From NCBI RefSeq assembly GCF_963664075.1, contig NZ_OY760916.1, positions 4,622,710-4,686,709 of the forward strand: a stretch of 64,000 nucleotides of DNA. The letters are read 5' to 3'. Each line of letters starts with the position of its first letter. The stretch's first letter is position 1. The notes below the pieces were generated by a model. The model saw nothing but the letters and a program-made list of their open reading frames with translations, was not told the DNA's origin and ran no database searches. Below, in pieces: positions 9,089-17,065 of the stretch. This DNA comes from an uncultured Desulfobulbus sp. GTDB taxonomy: Bacteria > Desulfobacterota > Desulfobulbia > Desulfobulbales > Desulfobulbaceae. Both the position numbers and the translations under genes were made by a program.

Positions 9089-10446
9089 GATGCAAAAAGA
9101 CGGAGTACGGCTTCGCGGTCGATTTTACCGTTGCTCTTAACGGGAAGGCGTTCGATGGTTTTGATGGCTCGGGGCAAGGCATAGGGTTCGAAGCGGCGGG
9201 TCAGGACGTCTCGAATCGTATCAATTTCCAGCAATGAGGTTTCCACCAGGGCGACGATGCGGTTACCGCGACCGCTGGCATCGGGGAGAGCAAGCACCAG
9301 GCAGTCGGAAACATCGGCTATGTCCTTGATGGCTGTTTTGATCTCTTCCAGGTCGACCCGTTTCCCTCCCACCTTGGTGACAGAATCACTGCGGCCTTTG
9401 AGCTGGAATCCCCGTGGACCGTCAGCCTCGACTCGATCTCCGGTACAAAAGAAGCCTTCCTGGTTGAGAACCAGGCTGGGGGAGAGGTAGGGAGAGCGGA
9501 TCAGCAGCTGCTCATCATCCAGCTGCCAGTTGATGGTGGCGTAGGGAGTAAACCCGGTTTCTCCACGGGAGCGGTTGCGCAGGGCAATGCCGCCGGTCTC
9601 CGTGGAACCGTAGACCTCAAAAATACCACAGGGGTTGCAACGGCAGAACTCGCTGTTATCGTTGGGATCGAGCATACCAGCAGAGGAAAAAGCCAGGCGG
9701 AGTGAAGGGGCCAGAGGGTCTTTGCCTCGGAGCACCCGATAATGGGGGGGCACGCTGACAAAGATGGTCGCTGCACATTCTTGAACGGTTCGGACGATTT
9801 CCTCAGGAAAGGATGGCATGGAGGGAATAACGGTTGCTCCAGCAACCAGAGGCAGGAGCACTGAATAGAGTAAGCCGTAGATATGCGCAGGTGAAATGGT
9901 GGCAACAATGCGATCGTCTGCTGAGACAGAAAAATGATCGCGCAAAAACAGGGTTTCTCCCAGGAGGTTGGTGCCGGTTTTAGACCAGAGCTGGGGGGTA
10001 CCGGTGGATCCACCGGTGTAGAGACGGAGCAGTTCCCGCTCAAGTTGCAGGGAGGGGAGGGGGCCATCAGCCTGTGCGTGTTGGGGCGGACAGATTGGCT
10101 CCATATGTGGGGGAGAGGATTGATTGGAGTCGACCAGCGCCAGTTTGCAGCCGGTCGCCTGGCTCAGGCCTGACAGCGCCTGCGCAGAAAAACTGTACGG
10201 CAGCAAGGCGATAGGACCGCCAGCCAGAGAGGAGAGAATGGCTGCCGCAATCAGGGCACGATTTTCGGTCGCCAGGCAGATCGTTTCACGTTGTTCGGTG
10301 TGTGCCAGGCGGCTCGAGAGCCAGGTCGCCATCCCGTAAACTTCGCCATGGGTTACGCCACCGTCCAAAAAGGGTTTTGCCGCATCAAGGGGGCGGGAAA
10401 GCAGGTGGGAAAGGTCCAAACGGTCACAGGGGCGAGCCGAATTCAT
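9085..10446 (-). CDS. acyl-AMP ligase (acyl-CoA/acyl-ACP synthetase family)
   Basis: 453 residues of the ANL adenylate-forming superfamily. The P-loop-like A3 motif is YTGGSTGTPQLWSKTG (about residue 128); FEVYGSTETGGIA is the A5 motif, FCTGDRVEAD the A7 motif, and the C-terminal LPVKSNGKIDREA carries the catalytic lysine. It is shorter than typical CoA ligases (500-600 residues), matching the compact ligases of aryl-polyene clusters. It should activate a carboxylic acid starter or a recovered fatty acid for loading on ACP. It overlaps its upstream and downstream neighbours by 4 bp each, so it is firmly inside the operon. Confidence 0.87.
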   Translation of the reverse strand: MNSARPCDRLDLSHLLSRPLDAAKPFLDGGVTHGEVYGMATWLSSRLAHTEQRETICLATENRALIAAAILSSLAGGPIALLPYSFSAQALSGLSQATGCKLALVDSNQSSPPHMEPICPPQHAQADGPLPSLQLERELLRLYTGGSTGTPQLWSKTGTNLLGETLFLRDHFSVSADDRIVATISPAHIYGLLYSVLLPLVAGATVIPSMPSFPEEIVRTVQECAATIFVSVPPHYRVLRGKDPLAPSLRLAFSSAGMLDPNDNSEFCRCNPCGIFEVYGSTETGGIALRNRSRGETGFTPYATINWQLDDEQLLIRSPYLSPSLVLNQEGFFCTGDRVEADGPRGFQLKGRSDSVTKVGGKRVDLEEIKTAIKDIADVSDCLVLALPDASGRGNRIVALVETSLLEIDTIRDVLTRRFEPYALPRAIKTIERLPVKSNGKIDREAVLRLFAS

Positions 10447-11711
10447 CTGCCTCGTTGCTCCTTGCCAAAGGTTTGTCCTGCAAGTTCACGGTTTCTCGGC
10501 CTGAAGGTGTTGTCTGCCATTTCCTTGCGGACCACGTGCTGAAAGAGCTTGGCCATTTTGATGTTTTGCGATTCGTCCTGGTAAAAACTCTCCCAGGCGT
10601 AGGCGAGTAACTCCTCCAGTCGTTCCGGCGACATATGCTTGGGTTGGTAGACAACTTTGTCTGCTGAGTAATCGTCCCAGTTTGTCGAGAGGATGCGATT
10701 CTGACGTTTGAGGTCCTCGTAGGCCTTGGTGTGGGGGAAAGGGGTGAGTACGGTGAACTCAGCCAGATCCAGCTCGATATCAAGGAGGAAGTCAATCAAT
10801 CGCTTGATGGAATCCTCGGTGTGGTTATCCAGGCCGAGGAGAATTGTGCCTTCGACGCCGATGCCATGGTCATGATAGCGTTTAATCCGTTCACGAATGT
10901 AGTCAGAGGTGTCAAAGACTGCTTGATAGACATACCAGGCACCTGCCTGGGCGGCGAGATCAAGCACCTCGGGTTTGTCTTCGATGGGATGGCAACACCA
11001 TTTCTTTTTAAGAGGGATCATTTCCCGAAAAAGATCCAGTTCCCAGGCTGTATCCTGGGCAAGGGAATTATCGACCAGAAATAAGCGGTTGTTGTCGATG
11101 GCCTCCATCTCGGCAATGGTTTTCTCTATGGGGCGCGGACGGAATTCTCTACCGCCTAAATAGGCGACAGCACAGGGATAGCAATGGAAGCGGCAGCCTC
11201 GTGAGGCATGGACCAGATCGACCATCTGCACCCCTTTGTGGTTATAGAGAGGGCGGTTGAGAATATCACGCCGGGCTGTCCCCACCAGGCTGATATCGGG
11301 GCGCTGGTCAAGGAAATTGTAGCAGGGTTTGAGTGTCCCCTGGTGGAAGTCAGCAAAGACCTCTTCCATCCGTCCTTCGGCTTCACCCAGAAAGACAGCA
11401 TCTGCGTGCTCCATGGTTTCTTCGGCATGGAGCATGGTGGCAATACCACCAAAGATAACCTTGATGCCCTTTGCTCGGTAGGCATCGGCAATGGCCCATC
11501 CACGCTTGACCTGCACGGTTAACATCATCGAAATACCGACAAAATCGACCGGTTCGTCCAGGTCCAGTGTTTCCAGGTTCTCGTCGACAAAGTCCACATC
11601 CACAAAGTCGGGCAGGGTGGCAGCAAAAACCACCGGGCCGTGGGGCGGCAGATGGAACTCGGTTTGCTGGGACAACTTGGGCCATTTGGGGTAGATCAGG
11701 CGAAATTTCAT
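10443..11711 (-). CDS. B12-binding domain radical SAM protein
   Basis: 422 residues. The N-terminal ~150 residues form a cobalamin-binding-type domain (FVGISMMLTVQVKRG, IKVIFGGIATMLHAEE, ADAVFLGEAEGR). The radical SAM site CRFHCYPC lies in HASRGCRFHCYPCAVAYLGG. The barrel continues through GVEGTILLGLDNHTED, and the C-terminal ~80 residues are family-specific. Its position between the export-type DUF3261 lipoprotein and the acyl ligase marks it as an integral pathway enzyme. The substrate cannot be read from sequence; a B12-dependent methyl transfer or cyclisation on an acyl chain is the family-based guess. Confidence 0.85.
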   Translation of the reverse strand: MKFRLIYPKWPKLSQQTEFHLPPHGPVVFAATLPDFVDVDFVDENLETLDLDEPVDFVGISMMLTVQVKRGWAIADAYRAKGIKVIFGGIATMLHAEETMEHADAVFLGEAEGRMEEVFADFHQGTLKPCYNFLDQRPDISLVGTARRDILNRPLYNHKGVQMVDLVHASRGCRFHCYPCAVAYLGGREFRPRPIEKTIAEMEAIDNNRLFLVDNSLAQDTAWELDLFREMIPLKKKWCCHPIEDKPEVLDLAAQAGAWYVYQAVFDTSDYIRERIKRYHDHGIGVEGTILLGLDNHTEDSIKRLIDFLLDIELDLAEFTVLTPFPHTKAYEDLKRQNRILSTNWDDYSADKVVYQPKHMSPERLEELLAYAWESFYQDESQNIKMAKLFQHVVRKEMADNTFRPRNRELAGQTFGKEQRGR

Positions 11712-11718
11712 GGTCGGT

Positions 11719-12447
11719 TTATGGCGTAGCGGCCGGTAAAGGCTCGGCAGTAAGTAAGCGCAGGTTTAAGGTGTAACCGGATCTTCCAAGACCGGTCAAG
11801 CTCAGGTTTCGGGCTAGAAGGCTGTTGCCTCTTTCGATGCAGGAGTGTGCGGCAACCGCACGAGTTTGTACCGGGAGGCCAACCTCTGTTGCTGAAACCT
11901 GGTCGTAGGTGGAGAGGCGAAAGCATCCGGCCGAATCGGGGAAAATATCCGTCACCTCCTCGGGGTTGGTGTAACGACAGAGTCTGTCTCCCTGCCCCAG
12001 ATGGCCGGTGCTGGGGATTCCCCCGGGCTTAATGAACAAGGTTCGAATATCGGCAATGAGGCCTTCTGCAAAAGAGGGGCTGTCAAAGGGAGGCAGGGCG
12101 CGATAAATTTCCAGGGGGGCGCCCTCTGCTGAGCGGGCTTCAAACAGCGTCAGCCCTTCAATACTCAGTAAGGCACAGTTGAGCGTCGTTCCCTCAATCG
12201 TCAGTACTCCCAAGGCGTTGCCGTTGGTCCCATCGGCGAGGTGGAAGTTGATCGCGTGGGTGAACTGCCATTTCCCCTGGGGGAAAAAAGTGTTGCAACG
12301 TCGAGCCAGATCTGAAGATGGGGCGGTTATTATCTGTGGCAGATGGGTTGGCCGGAGCCCACTGCAAGAGGCAAGGAGAACAGAGAGCAAGAGAAGGCCA
12401 CCCCACCAGCTGTGGAGACGTCGGTTGTGTTTGGTCGCCCTACTCAT
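11719..12447 (-). CDS. DUF3261-like outer-membrane-type lipoprotein
   Basis: Read from ATG 12447 (242 residues; a TTG lies 9 bp upstream). The N-terminus is basic, then hydrophobic, ending in LLLLSVLLASCSG, a clear lipobox with Cys at about residue 28, so it should be a processed lipoprotein. The rest is beta-rich with several cysteines. The pattern and neighbourhood (LolA-like, acyltransferases, MMPL exporter) match the DUF3261 lipoproteins of aryl-polyene clusters, which are thought to help place the product in the outer membrane. The family assignment is from context and memory of the pattern. It sits 7 bp upstream of the B12-radical SAM gene. Confidence 0.7.
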   Translation of the reverse strand: MSRATKHNRRLHSWWGGLLLLSVLLASCSGLRPTHLPQIITAPSSDLARRCNTFFPQGKWQFTHAINFHLADGTNGNALGVLTIEGTTLNCALLSIEGLTLFEARSAEGAPLEIYRALPPFDSPSFAEGLIADIRTLFIKPGGIPSTGHLGQGDRLCRYTNPEEVTDIFPDSAGCFRLSTYDQVSATEVGLPVQTRAVAAHSCIERGNSLLARNLSLTGLGRSGYTLNLRLLTAEPLPAATP

Positions 12448-12536
12448 TTTTAGCAAGATCTCTGCATACAGGATGCACCAAGATAGAGGTGATAGCTCAA
12501 ATAAAACGGCTCATTGGCCACCCCCTGTTTTTCTGA

Positions 12537-13136
12537 TCAGGGGGTGATAAAACGTTCTGCTGCAATATCCTGATTGACAATCACCTGGGAAAAGGTAATC
12601 ACCGTGGACGCATCCTCAGACTCGATGATCGTCACCCGGTCCACAACGCCTTGTTTGTGCCCCAGGTGTAATTCTATAGCCTGAATGACCGTTTCCATAC
12701 TCGGGTCTTTAGGGCTCAAGACGACATCTTCAGGGCCGCGCTGATGGACTGAAAAGAGCGGGTTATCACTGAAGCGGCCATCAAGCCAGCTGCCGATATC
12801 CTGAAGAATAATCTGCATGGTCCCCACTCCAGCCCCATTATCTTCAACAAAATGTCCATCATGCTCGATACGTTTGTCGATTTGACCGTCGTGGAGGAGC
12901 AGAACCGAGTGCATGGGGTCTGTATATTCCCAGCGCAGCGATTGTGGTGCTTGGAAGAGGAGGGTCCCTCGGGAAATCAAGGGGCGGGCCAGAATACGCA
13001 GATGCTTTTCCTGGGTAAAAACGGCCTGCACCGAGCGCAGTTGCGGGGAGTCGTTGCTGGGGGAGGCAGCGTGGCAACGTAGGCTGTTGGCTCCGAGCAG
13101 GCTCAGCAGGAGTACCAGGAGCGTAAGCTGTTTCAC
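12537..13136 (-). CDS. LolA-like periplasmic lipoprotein/lipid carrier
   Basis: 199 residues beginning at GTG 13136, which overlaps the FabG stop in a GTGA junction. A signal peptide is plain ([18 protein letters not shown], cleaved near CHAAS). The mature part matches the LolA/LolB half-barrel fold: [33 protein letters not shown] and a late hydrophobic strand region. Housekeeping LolA ferries lipoproteins across the periplasm. A cluster-encoded copy implies that a hydrophobic product or intermediate is carried to the outer membrane. Together with the DUF3261-like lipoprotein and MMPL exporter it completes an envelope export route. Confidence 0.82.
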   Translation of the reverse strand: MKQLTLLVLLLSLLGANSLRCHAASPSNDSPQLRSVQAVFTQEKHLRILARPLISRGTLLFQAPQSLRWEYTDPMHSVLLLHDGQIDKRIEHDGHFVEDNGAGVGTMQIILQDIGSWLDGRFSDNPLFSVHQRGPEDVVLSPKDPSMETVIQAIELHLGHKQGVVDRVTIIESEDASTVITFSQVIVNQDIAAERFITP

Positions 13137-13870
13137 AGCATGCCACCGTTCACCGAGATGACCTGGCCCGTCACGTAGGAGGCCGCATCTGAGCAGAGAA
13201 AAGCAACCACCTGGGCCACTTCTTCTGGGCGTCCAATGCGCGCCATGGGAATCAAGCCTTTGATGTGTTCTTTGGGAGCCTTGGCGATCATTTCGGTCTC
13301 GATCAATCCGGGGGCGACAACGTTGACCCGGATGCCCATGCGAGCGACCTCTGAGGCCACGGTCTTGCTTGCGGCATTGAGTCCGGCTTTGGCGGCGGCG
13401 TAATTTGCCTGTCCCCGATTGGGCATGAGTGAAGCCGCAGAAGAGATGGAGACGATGGAGCCGCGTCTGCCCCGGACCATATGTTCCAGCACCGGACGGG
13501 TCATGTTGTAAAAACCGTGTAAACTTGTCTCGATGACACCATGCCAGTTTTCAGGGGGCATCATCATAAACAAACCGTCAGCCAGGGTACCCGCGTTATT
13601 GACTAGGATATCAATGGTGCCCAGCCGCTTGGCAATATCTTCGATGGCGGCTTCTGCTGCCGCCTGGTCACGAACATCAAATTGATAGACCTCGCCTTGA
13701 CCACCTGCGGCCTCAACCTCGGTCAAGGTTTGTTGGGCTCCATCGAGGTTGCGCATGTAATTGATAACGACATAACAATCGCGTTGCGCAAGCTTCGTGC
13801 ATACGGCTCGTCCGATCCCACCGCTGCCGCCGGTGACAATTGCTACCTGGGTGTTACTGTGTGTACTCAT
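13133..13870 (-). CDS. 3-oxoacyl-ACP reductase (FabG-like SDR)
   Basis: 245 residues from ATG 13870 ([15 protein letters not shown]); the frame is open further upstream but that part overlaps the preceding hotdog gene. It is a classical short-chain dehydrogenase: NADPH-binding [14 protein letters not shown] at about 90, and catalytic Ser-Tyr-Lys in SISSAAS and NYAAAKAG, ending [13 protein letters not shown]. It reduces 3-ketoacyl-ACP made by the locus ketosynthases. It is the only ketoreductase in the cluster, so it must serve all the condensing enzymes unless housekeeping FabG also contributes. Confidence 0.93.
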   Translation of the reverse strand: MSTHSNTQVAIVTGGSGGIGRAVCTKLAQRDCYVVINYMRNLDGAQQTLTEVEAAGGQGEVYQFDVRDQAAAEAAIEDIAKRLGTIDILVNNAGTLADGLFMMMPPENWHGVIETSLHGFYNMTRPVLEHMVRGRRGSIVSISSAASLMPNRGQANYAAAKAGLNAASKTVASEVARMGIRVNVVAPGLIETEMIAKAPKEHIKGLIPMARIGRPEEVAQVVAFLCSDAASYVTGQVISVNGGML

Positions 13871-13880
13871 CGTCTGTTTT

Positions 13881-14315
13881 TTAGGCCTGGAAAAGTTGAA
13901 GAACCACCGAAGCCACAAGCTGGCCATCCTGGTGGAGTTGGCTTTCGACTTCGCGAAACTTATCGAAAACAAGGGTGTTCTTGGCGCTGGCCTCAATGCT
14001 GCTGCCAAGAGGGAGAAAATCGACAAAAAACTCGGCCCGTTTCACTGCGACTAACCACCCCATCTGCTCAGAATCCAGGCCTCGGTTTTTAATCCGGTCC
14101 CAACCATTACAGACACCGGCCGTCTGGGCTGCCAGTTCAACGCAAATCAGGGGCTCTGCCCCCTCTGGTCCGGTAAGGGGCCAATTGGCATTGACGCTAC
14201 TCACGGTCCTGGCCTGGATGGTGTTTACTTCCAATACCTCACCAATAAGCAACATCCTGTCACGGTGCGGAACGAGATCTTCAATCTGTAGGTGCGCGAG
14301 TTCCATGGCATTCAT
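13881..14315 (-). CDS. hotdog-fold 3-hydroxyacyl-ACP dehydratase (ApeP-like)
   Basis: 144 residues from ATG 14315, which has GGAGG five bases upstream; a TTG at 14327 would put that Shine-Dalgarno inside the gene. The sequence [14 protein letters not shown] is the N-terminal signature of hotdog dehydratases found in aryl-polyene clusters, and [15 protein letters not shown] is the central hot-dog helix with the acidic residue in the expected place. Expected reaction: dehydration of 3-hydroxyacyl-ACP to the enoyl form. It is the first gene of the leftward arm, directly behind the divergent control region and a perfect palindrome at 14334-14351. Confidence 0.8.
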   Translation of the reverse strand: MNAMELAHLQIEDLVPHRDRMLLIGEVLEVNTIQARTVSSVNANWPLTGPEGAEPLICVELAAQTAGVCNGWDRIKNRGLDSEQMGWLVAVKRAEFFVDFLPLGSSIEASAKNTLVFDKFREVESQLHQDGQLVASVVLQLFQA

Positions 14316-14333
14316 CTCTTCCTCCAATACCTT

Positions 14334-14351
14334 GGTCGGTTCGAACCGACC
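14334..14351. repeat. 18-bp perfect palindrome in the leader of the leftward arm
   Basis: GGTCGGTTC is followed directly by its reverse complement GAACCGACC. It lies about 8 bp upstream of the ribosome binding site of the hotdog dehydratase, inside the presumed 5' UTR. It could be an operator for a dimeric regulator or an RNA hairpin affecting translation. Confidence 0.6.
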
Positions 14352-14465
14352 GGCCCAGGGGCGTTTCGCAGTTTCACCATGGGAACCCCGGGCTTTCCCC
14401 CTAATCTGAATGCGGGCGCCGTTTGTGCTCGCTCAGATTTGGGGACGAATAAACAGTGAGTCTTG

Positions 14466-14493
14466 GTGACAAATGGGTAAAAACATATATAAT
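14466..14493 (+). promoter_or_regulatory. candidate sigma-70 promoter for the rightward arm
   Basis: GTGACA (14466-14471, 5 of 6 matches to TTGACA) and a perfect TATAAT (14488-14493) are separated by 16 bp. This sits about 140 bp upstream of the ACP gene that opens the rightward operon. Confidence 0.55.
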
Positions 14494-14636
14494 AATCCAT
14501 TTTTTTGCATCCTTGCATTATTTTTTCCTGAATCCGTGGGCGCCTGTCGTCACGAATTCCGGTTATTCACAAACCCACGGCTCGCTTTCCGGGACGAGCC
14601 GATTGCTTACCGAGGCCAGCCTACGTGGACAGCACG

Positions 14637-14903
14637 ATGAATGAACTGATTGAAGAATTGAAGGGCAAACTGATCGAACTGCTCAACCTCACCACGCTCA
14701 CTCCCGACCAATTTGACGCCCAAGCCCGGCTGGTGGGGGGGGAGCTTGGTATTGACTCCATCGACGTTTTGGAGATGGTCGTCATGGTGGAAAAAGACTA
14801 CGGGGTAATGATCAACTCCCAGGAGGTCGGTGAAAAAGTTTTTGCCTCCGTGGCCTCTCTTGCAGCCTACATCGAGGCTCATCGGGCCGGAGGAGCCGCG
14901 TGA
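14637..14903 (+). CDS. acyl carrier protein
   Basis: 88 residues from ATG 14637 (MNELIEELKGKL); an in-frame GTG at 14625 with GAGG upstream is an alternative start. The 4'-phosphopantetheine Ser is in LGIDSIDVLEMVVMVEK. The C-terminal tail is Ala/Gly rich. It opens the rightward arm and its stop overlaps the GTG start of the ketosynthase fusion (GTGA at 14900-14903), so carrier and condensing enzyme are probably made in step. It is similar in layout to the ACP that precedes the KS-alpha/KS-beta pair in type II polyketide and polyene systems. Confidence 0.9.
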   Translation: MNELIEELKGKLIELLNLTTLTPDQFDAQARLVGGELGIDSIDVLEMVVMVEKDYGVMINSQEVGEKVFASVASLAAYIEAHRAGGAA

Positions 14904-17065
14904 GCAAGGGCTCGGTCTTTATTGCAGCCGCCGGAATTATCAGCCCTCTAGGCTGTGGCCTTGAAGAGACTGAGGCGGCCTTGCGCGATGAGCGATCTGC
15001 CATCGCCCCCTTGGACCTTTTTGCTCTTTTGCAGGGATCTCCTCTGCCTGCTGGGCAGGTCAGGTCTTTTGCCAGTGTCGAACCCCAGCCTCCCAGGGCG
15101 CATCAGCTGGCCTGCAAAGCTGCAGAAATGGCCCTGGAGGGACAGAGCGAACCGCCGGATGCGATTGTGGTGGGATGCACCACTGGCGGCATCCTGACCA
15201 CTGAAACGCTGCTTCGTCAGCAGGAGAGCTCTCCTGGCGCCTACAGGGCACACGGTTTATTGAGTTTAGCTGAGGAAATCGCCACACTCTGCCACTGTTC
15301 AGGCCCAGCGCTGACAGTTTCAACAGCCTGTTCTTCTGGGGCGGTGGCCATTGGCCTGGCCCTGAATCTGTTGCGAAGCGGTCAGGCGCGGCGGGTTCTT
15401 GCAGGCGGCGTTGACTCACTGAGTCGTTTAACCTACTACGGTTTTCATTCACTCCAGCTGGTCGACCGAAATGGTTGTCGTCCTCTCGATGCCACGCGGC
15501 AGGGACTTGCGGTGGCAGAAGGTGCGGGTATGCTCCTCTTGACAGTCGATCCGCCTGACAAACCTCTGGCAACGCTCATGGGGGCAGGCTTTTCCTGTGA
15601 CGCCTATCATCCCACCGCTCCCCATCCCGAAGGCAAGGGGGCACGGGCCGCCATGGCAGCAGCGCTTGCGGACGCGGGGCTTGCCCCTGAAGACATCGAC
15701 TATATCAACCTGCATGGCACCGGTACTCCGGATAATGATCTGGCAGAGACCCGTGCCATCGCTTCACTCTTCTCTACCCCGCCGCCCCTGTCTTCCATTA
15801 AAGGAGCCACCGGACATAGCCTTGCTGCATCAGGAGCGCTCGAGGCCGTGGTCTCCTCACTGTGCGTATCCCGTTCTCTGGTGCCAGGTACCGTGGGCTG
15901 CAAACAACCTGATCCCGCCTTTGGTTTCACCCCGCAGCTCCACCTTGCAGAGTGGTCGGTGGAAACTGTACTTTCAAACTCCTTTGGTTTTGGCGGCAAC
16001 AATGGTTGCCTGGTCATTGGTGCAGGGGGCTCTACGCAACCCATTGCTGCCGACCACGAGACTGTCTATCTTGCGGTGCATGGCACAAGCTGCCTCACGG
16101 GAGCGGGATTGCTGCCGACCACATTTGCGCGTCTCCAGGAGGGAGAGGCTGTCGCAGGCCAGTTGCCTGATACTGTCCTGGCGGAGCACCTGCCTCCCCG
16201 GCAGATTCGTCGGGTCAAGCGTCTGGCACGTCTTGCCCTTTTGCTGGCACAGGAGACGGTTGAAGATACCCGGAGAGAAGAAACCCCTGGAGCTGTTTTC
16301 ATGGGAACCGGCTGGGGAGCGTTATCGGAAACCTGGGATTTTCTTGATCGCCTCACCAGTTCAGGGGAACAGTTCCCCAGTCCCACCGATTTTGTTGGTT
16401 CGGTGCACAACAGCCCCGCCGGACAGGTAGCAATGCGGTTTCAGGCCACGGGTGCCAACGTCACCGTCAGTGGTGGAGATTATTCTTTTGAACAGGCCCT
16501 GCTTGCAGCGCAAACTTTGCTCCCCCAAAGCGGTCAGTCGGCATTGCTCATCGGGGCTGATGAGGGGCATGCACAGTTCTCGCCTTTACTCGATCGATCT
16601 GTAGCGGCAGGGCCGCTCTCCGATGGAGGGGGAGCGCTGTATGTCAACCGAGACTGGAGCGGGGCTCAATGTTTGCTTCGCCTTGCCTTTTACGGCCGTG
16701 GGGGAGGGCGCGATCTTCCCGAGCAGATGCTTGCAGCCTTGGGGGGGATGCATACTCTGCAAGAGCAGCCGCTGGTTGTTTTTGCCGGTCTCCCTGCAGC
16801 TGGTCGGGAGGAGGGAGAAGAGCAGTTACGCCAATTTCTGGCCCTTTTGGGGGCAGAGCCACTTGTTTGGCGTTACCGGAGCTTCACCGGTGAGTTTGCT
16901 TCAGCCTCAGCTGTCGCGGCAGCTCTGGCTGTCCAGTGTCTTGAGGTGGGGTTTGTTCCTGGTTCTCTGATCGGGGGGCAGGATCTGCTCCTGCCTGCCG
17001 GAAGCAGGATTCTTGTTCTGGGGACCGGTCAGTGCCTCACAGCCATGGAGTGCGTACAGCCGTGA
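14900..17065 (+). CDS. ketosynthase fused to a chain-length-factor-like second KS domain
   Basis: 721 residues from GTG 14900, with GGAGGAG upstream. Residues 1 to about 385 are an active-type ketosynthase: Cys in VSTACSSGAVA, His in NLHGTGTPDND and in KGATGHSLAASG, then SFGFGGNNG. Residues about 390-721 form a second, diverged thiolase-fold half (VHGTSCLTGAG start, VHNSPAGQVAM, LLIGADE) in which the position of the active Cys reads TVSGGDYSF, with no Cys. That is the pattern of a KS-beta/chain length factor joined to its KS-alpha partner. It would set chain length for a polyene or polyketide-like acyl chain. The GTGA overlaps at both ends indicate tight coupling to the ACP and to the next radical SAM gene. 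Confidence 0.85.
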   Translation: MSKGSVFIAAAGIISPLGCGLEETEAALRDERSAIAPLDLFALLQGSPLPAGQVRSFASVEPQPPRAHQLACKAAEMALEGQSEPPDAIVVGCTTGGILTTETLLRQQESSPGAYRAHGLLSLAEEIATLCHCSGPALTVSTACSSGAVAIGLALNLLRSGQARRVLAGGVDSLSRLTYYGFHSLQLVDRNGCRPLDATRQGLAVAEGAGMLLLTVDPPDKPLATLMGAGFSCDAYHPTAPHPEGKGARAAMAAALADAGLAPEDIDYINLHGTGTPDNDLAETRAIASLFSTPPPLSSIKGATGHSLAASGALEAVVSSLCVSRSLVPGTVGCKQPDPAFGFTPQLHLAEWSVETVLSNSFGFGGNNGCLVIGAGGSTQPIAADHETVYLAVHGTSCLTGAGLLPTTFARLQEGEAVAGQLPDTVLAEHLPPRQIRRVKRLARLALLLAQETVEDTRREETPGAVFMGTGWGALSETWDFLDRLTSSGEQFPSPTDFVGSVHNSPAGQVAMRFQATGANVTVSGGDYSFEQALLAAQTLLPQSGQSALLIGADEGHAQFSPLLDRSVAAGPLSDGGGALYVNRDWSGAQCLLRLAFYGRGGGRDLPEQMLAALGGMHTLQEQPLVVFAGLPAAGREEGEEQLRQFLALLGAEPLVWRYRSFTGEFASASAVAAALAVQCLEVGFVPGSLIGGQDLLLPAGSRILVLGTGQCLTAMECVQP

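Larger units (their letters stand above)
14316..14636. promoter_or_regulatory. divergent control region between the two arms of the biosynthetic locus
   Basis: About 320 bp with no supported gene. It contains an AT-rich block (14480-14530), a candidate rightward promoter, a possible leftward promoter on the same AT block (minus-strand TTGCAA near 14512-14517 and TATTAT near 14488-14495), an 18-bp palindrome at 14334-14351, and two inverted repeats in the rightward leader: CCGTGGG/CCCACGG at 14534-14540/14574-14580 and GGCTCG/CGAGCC at 14579-14584/14595-14600. The leader of the rightward transcript would be about 130 nt. Confidence 0.6.
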
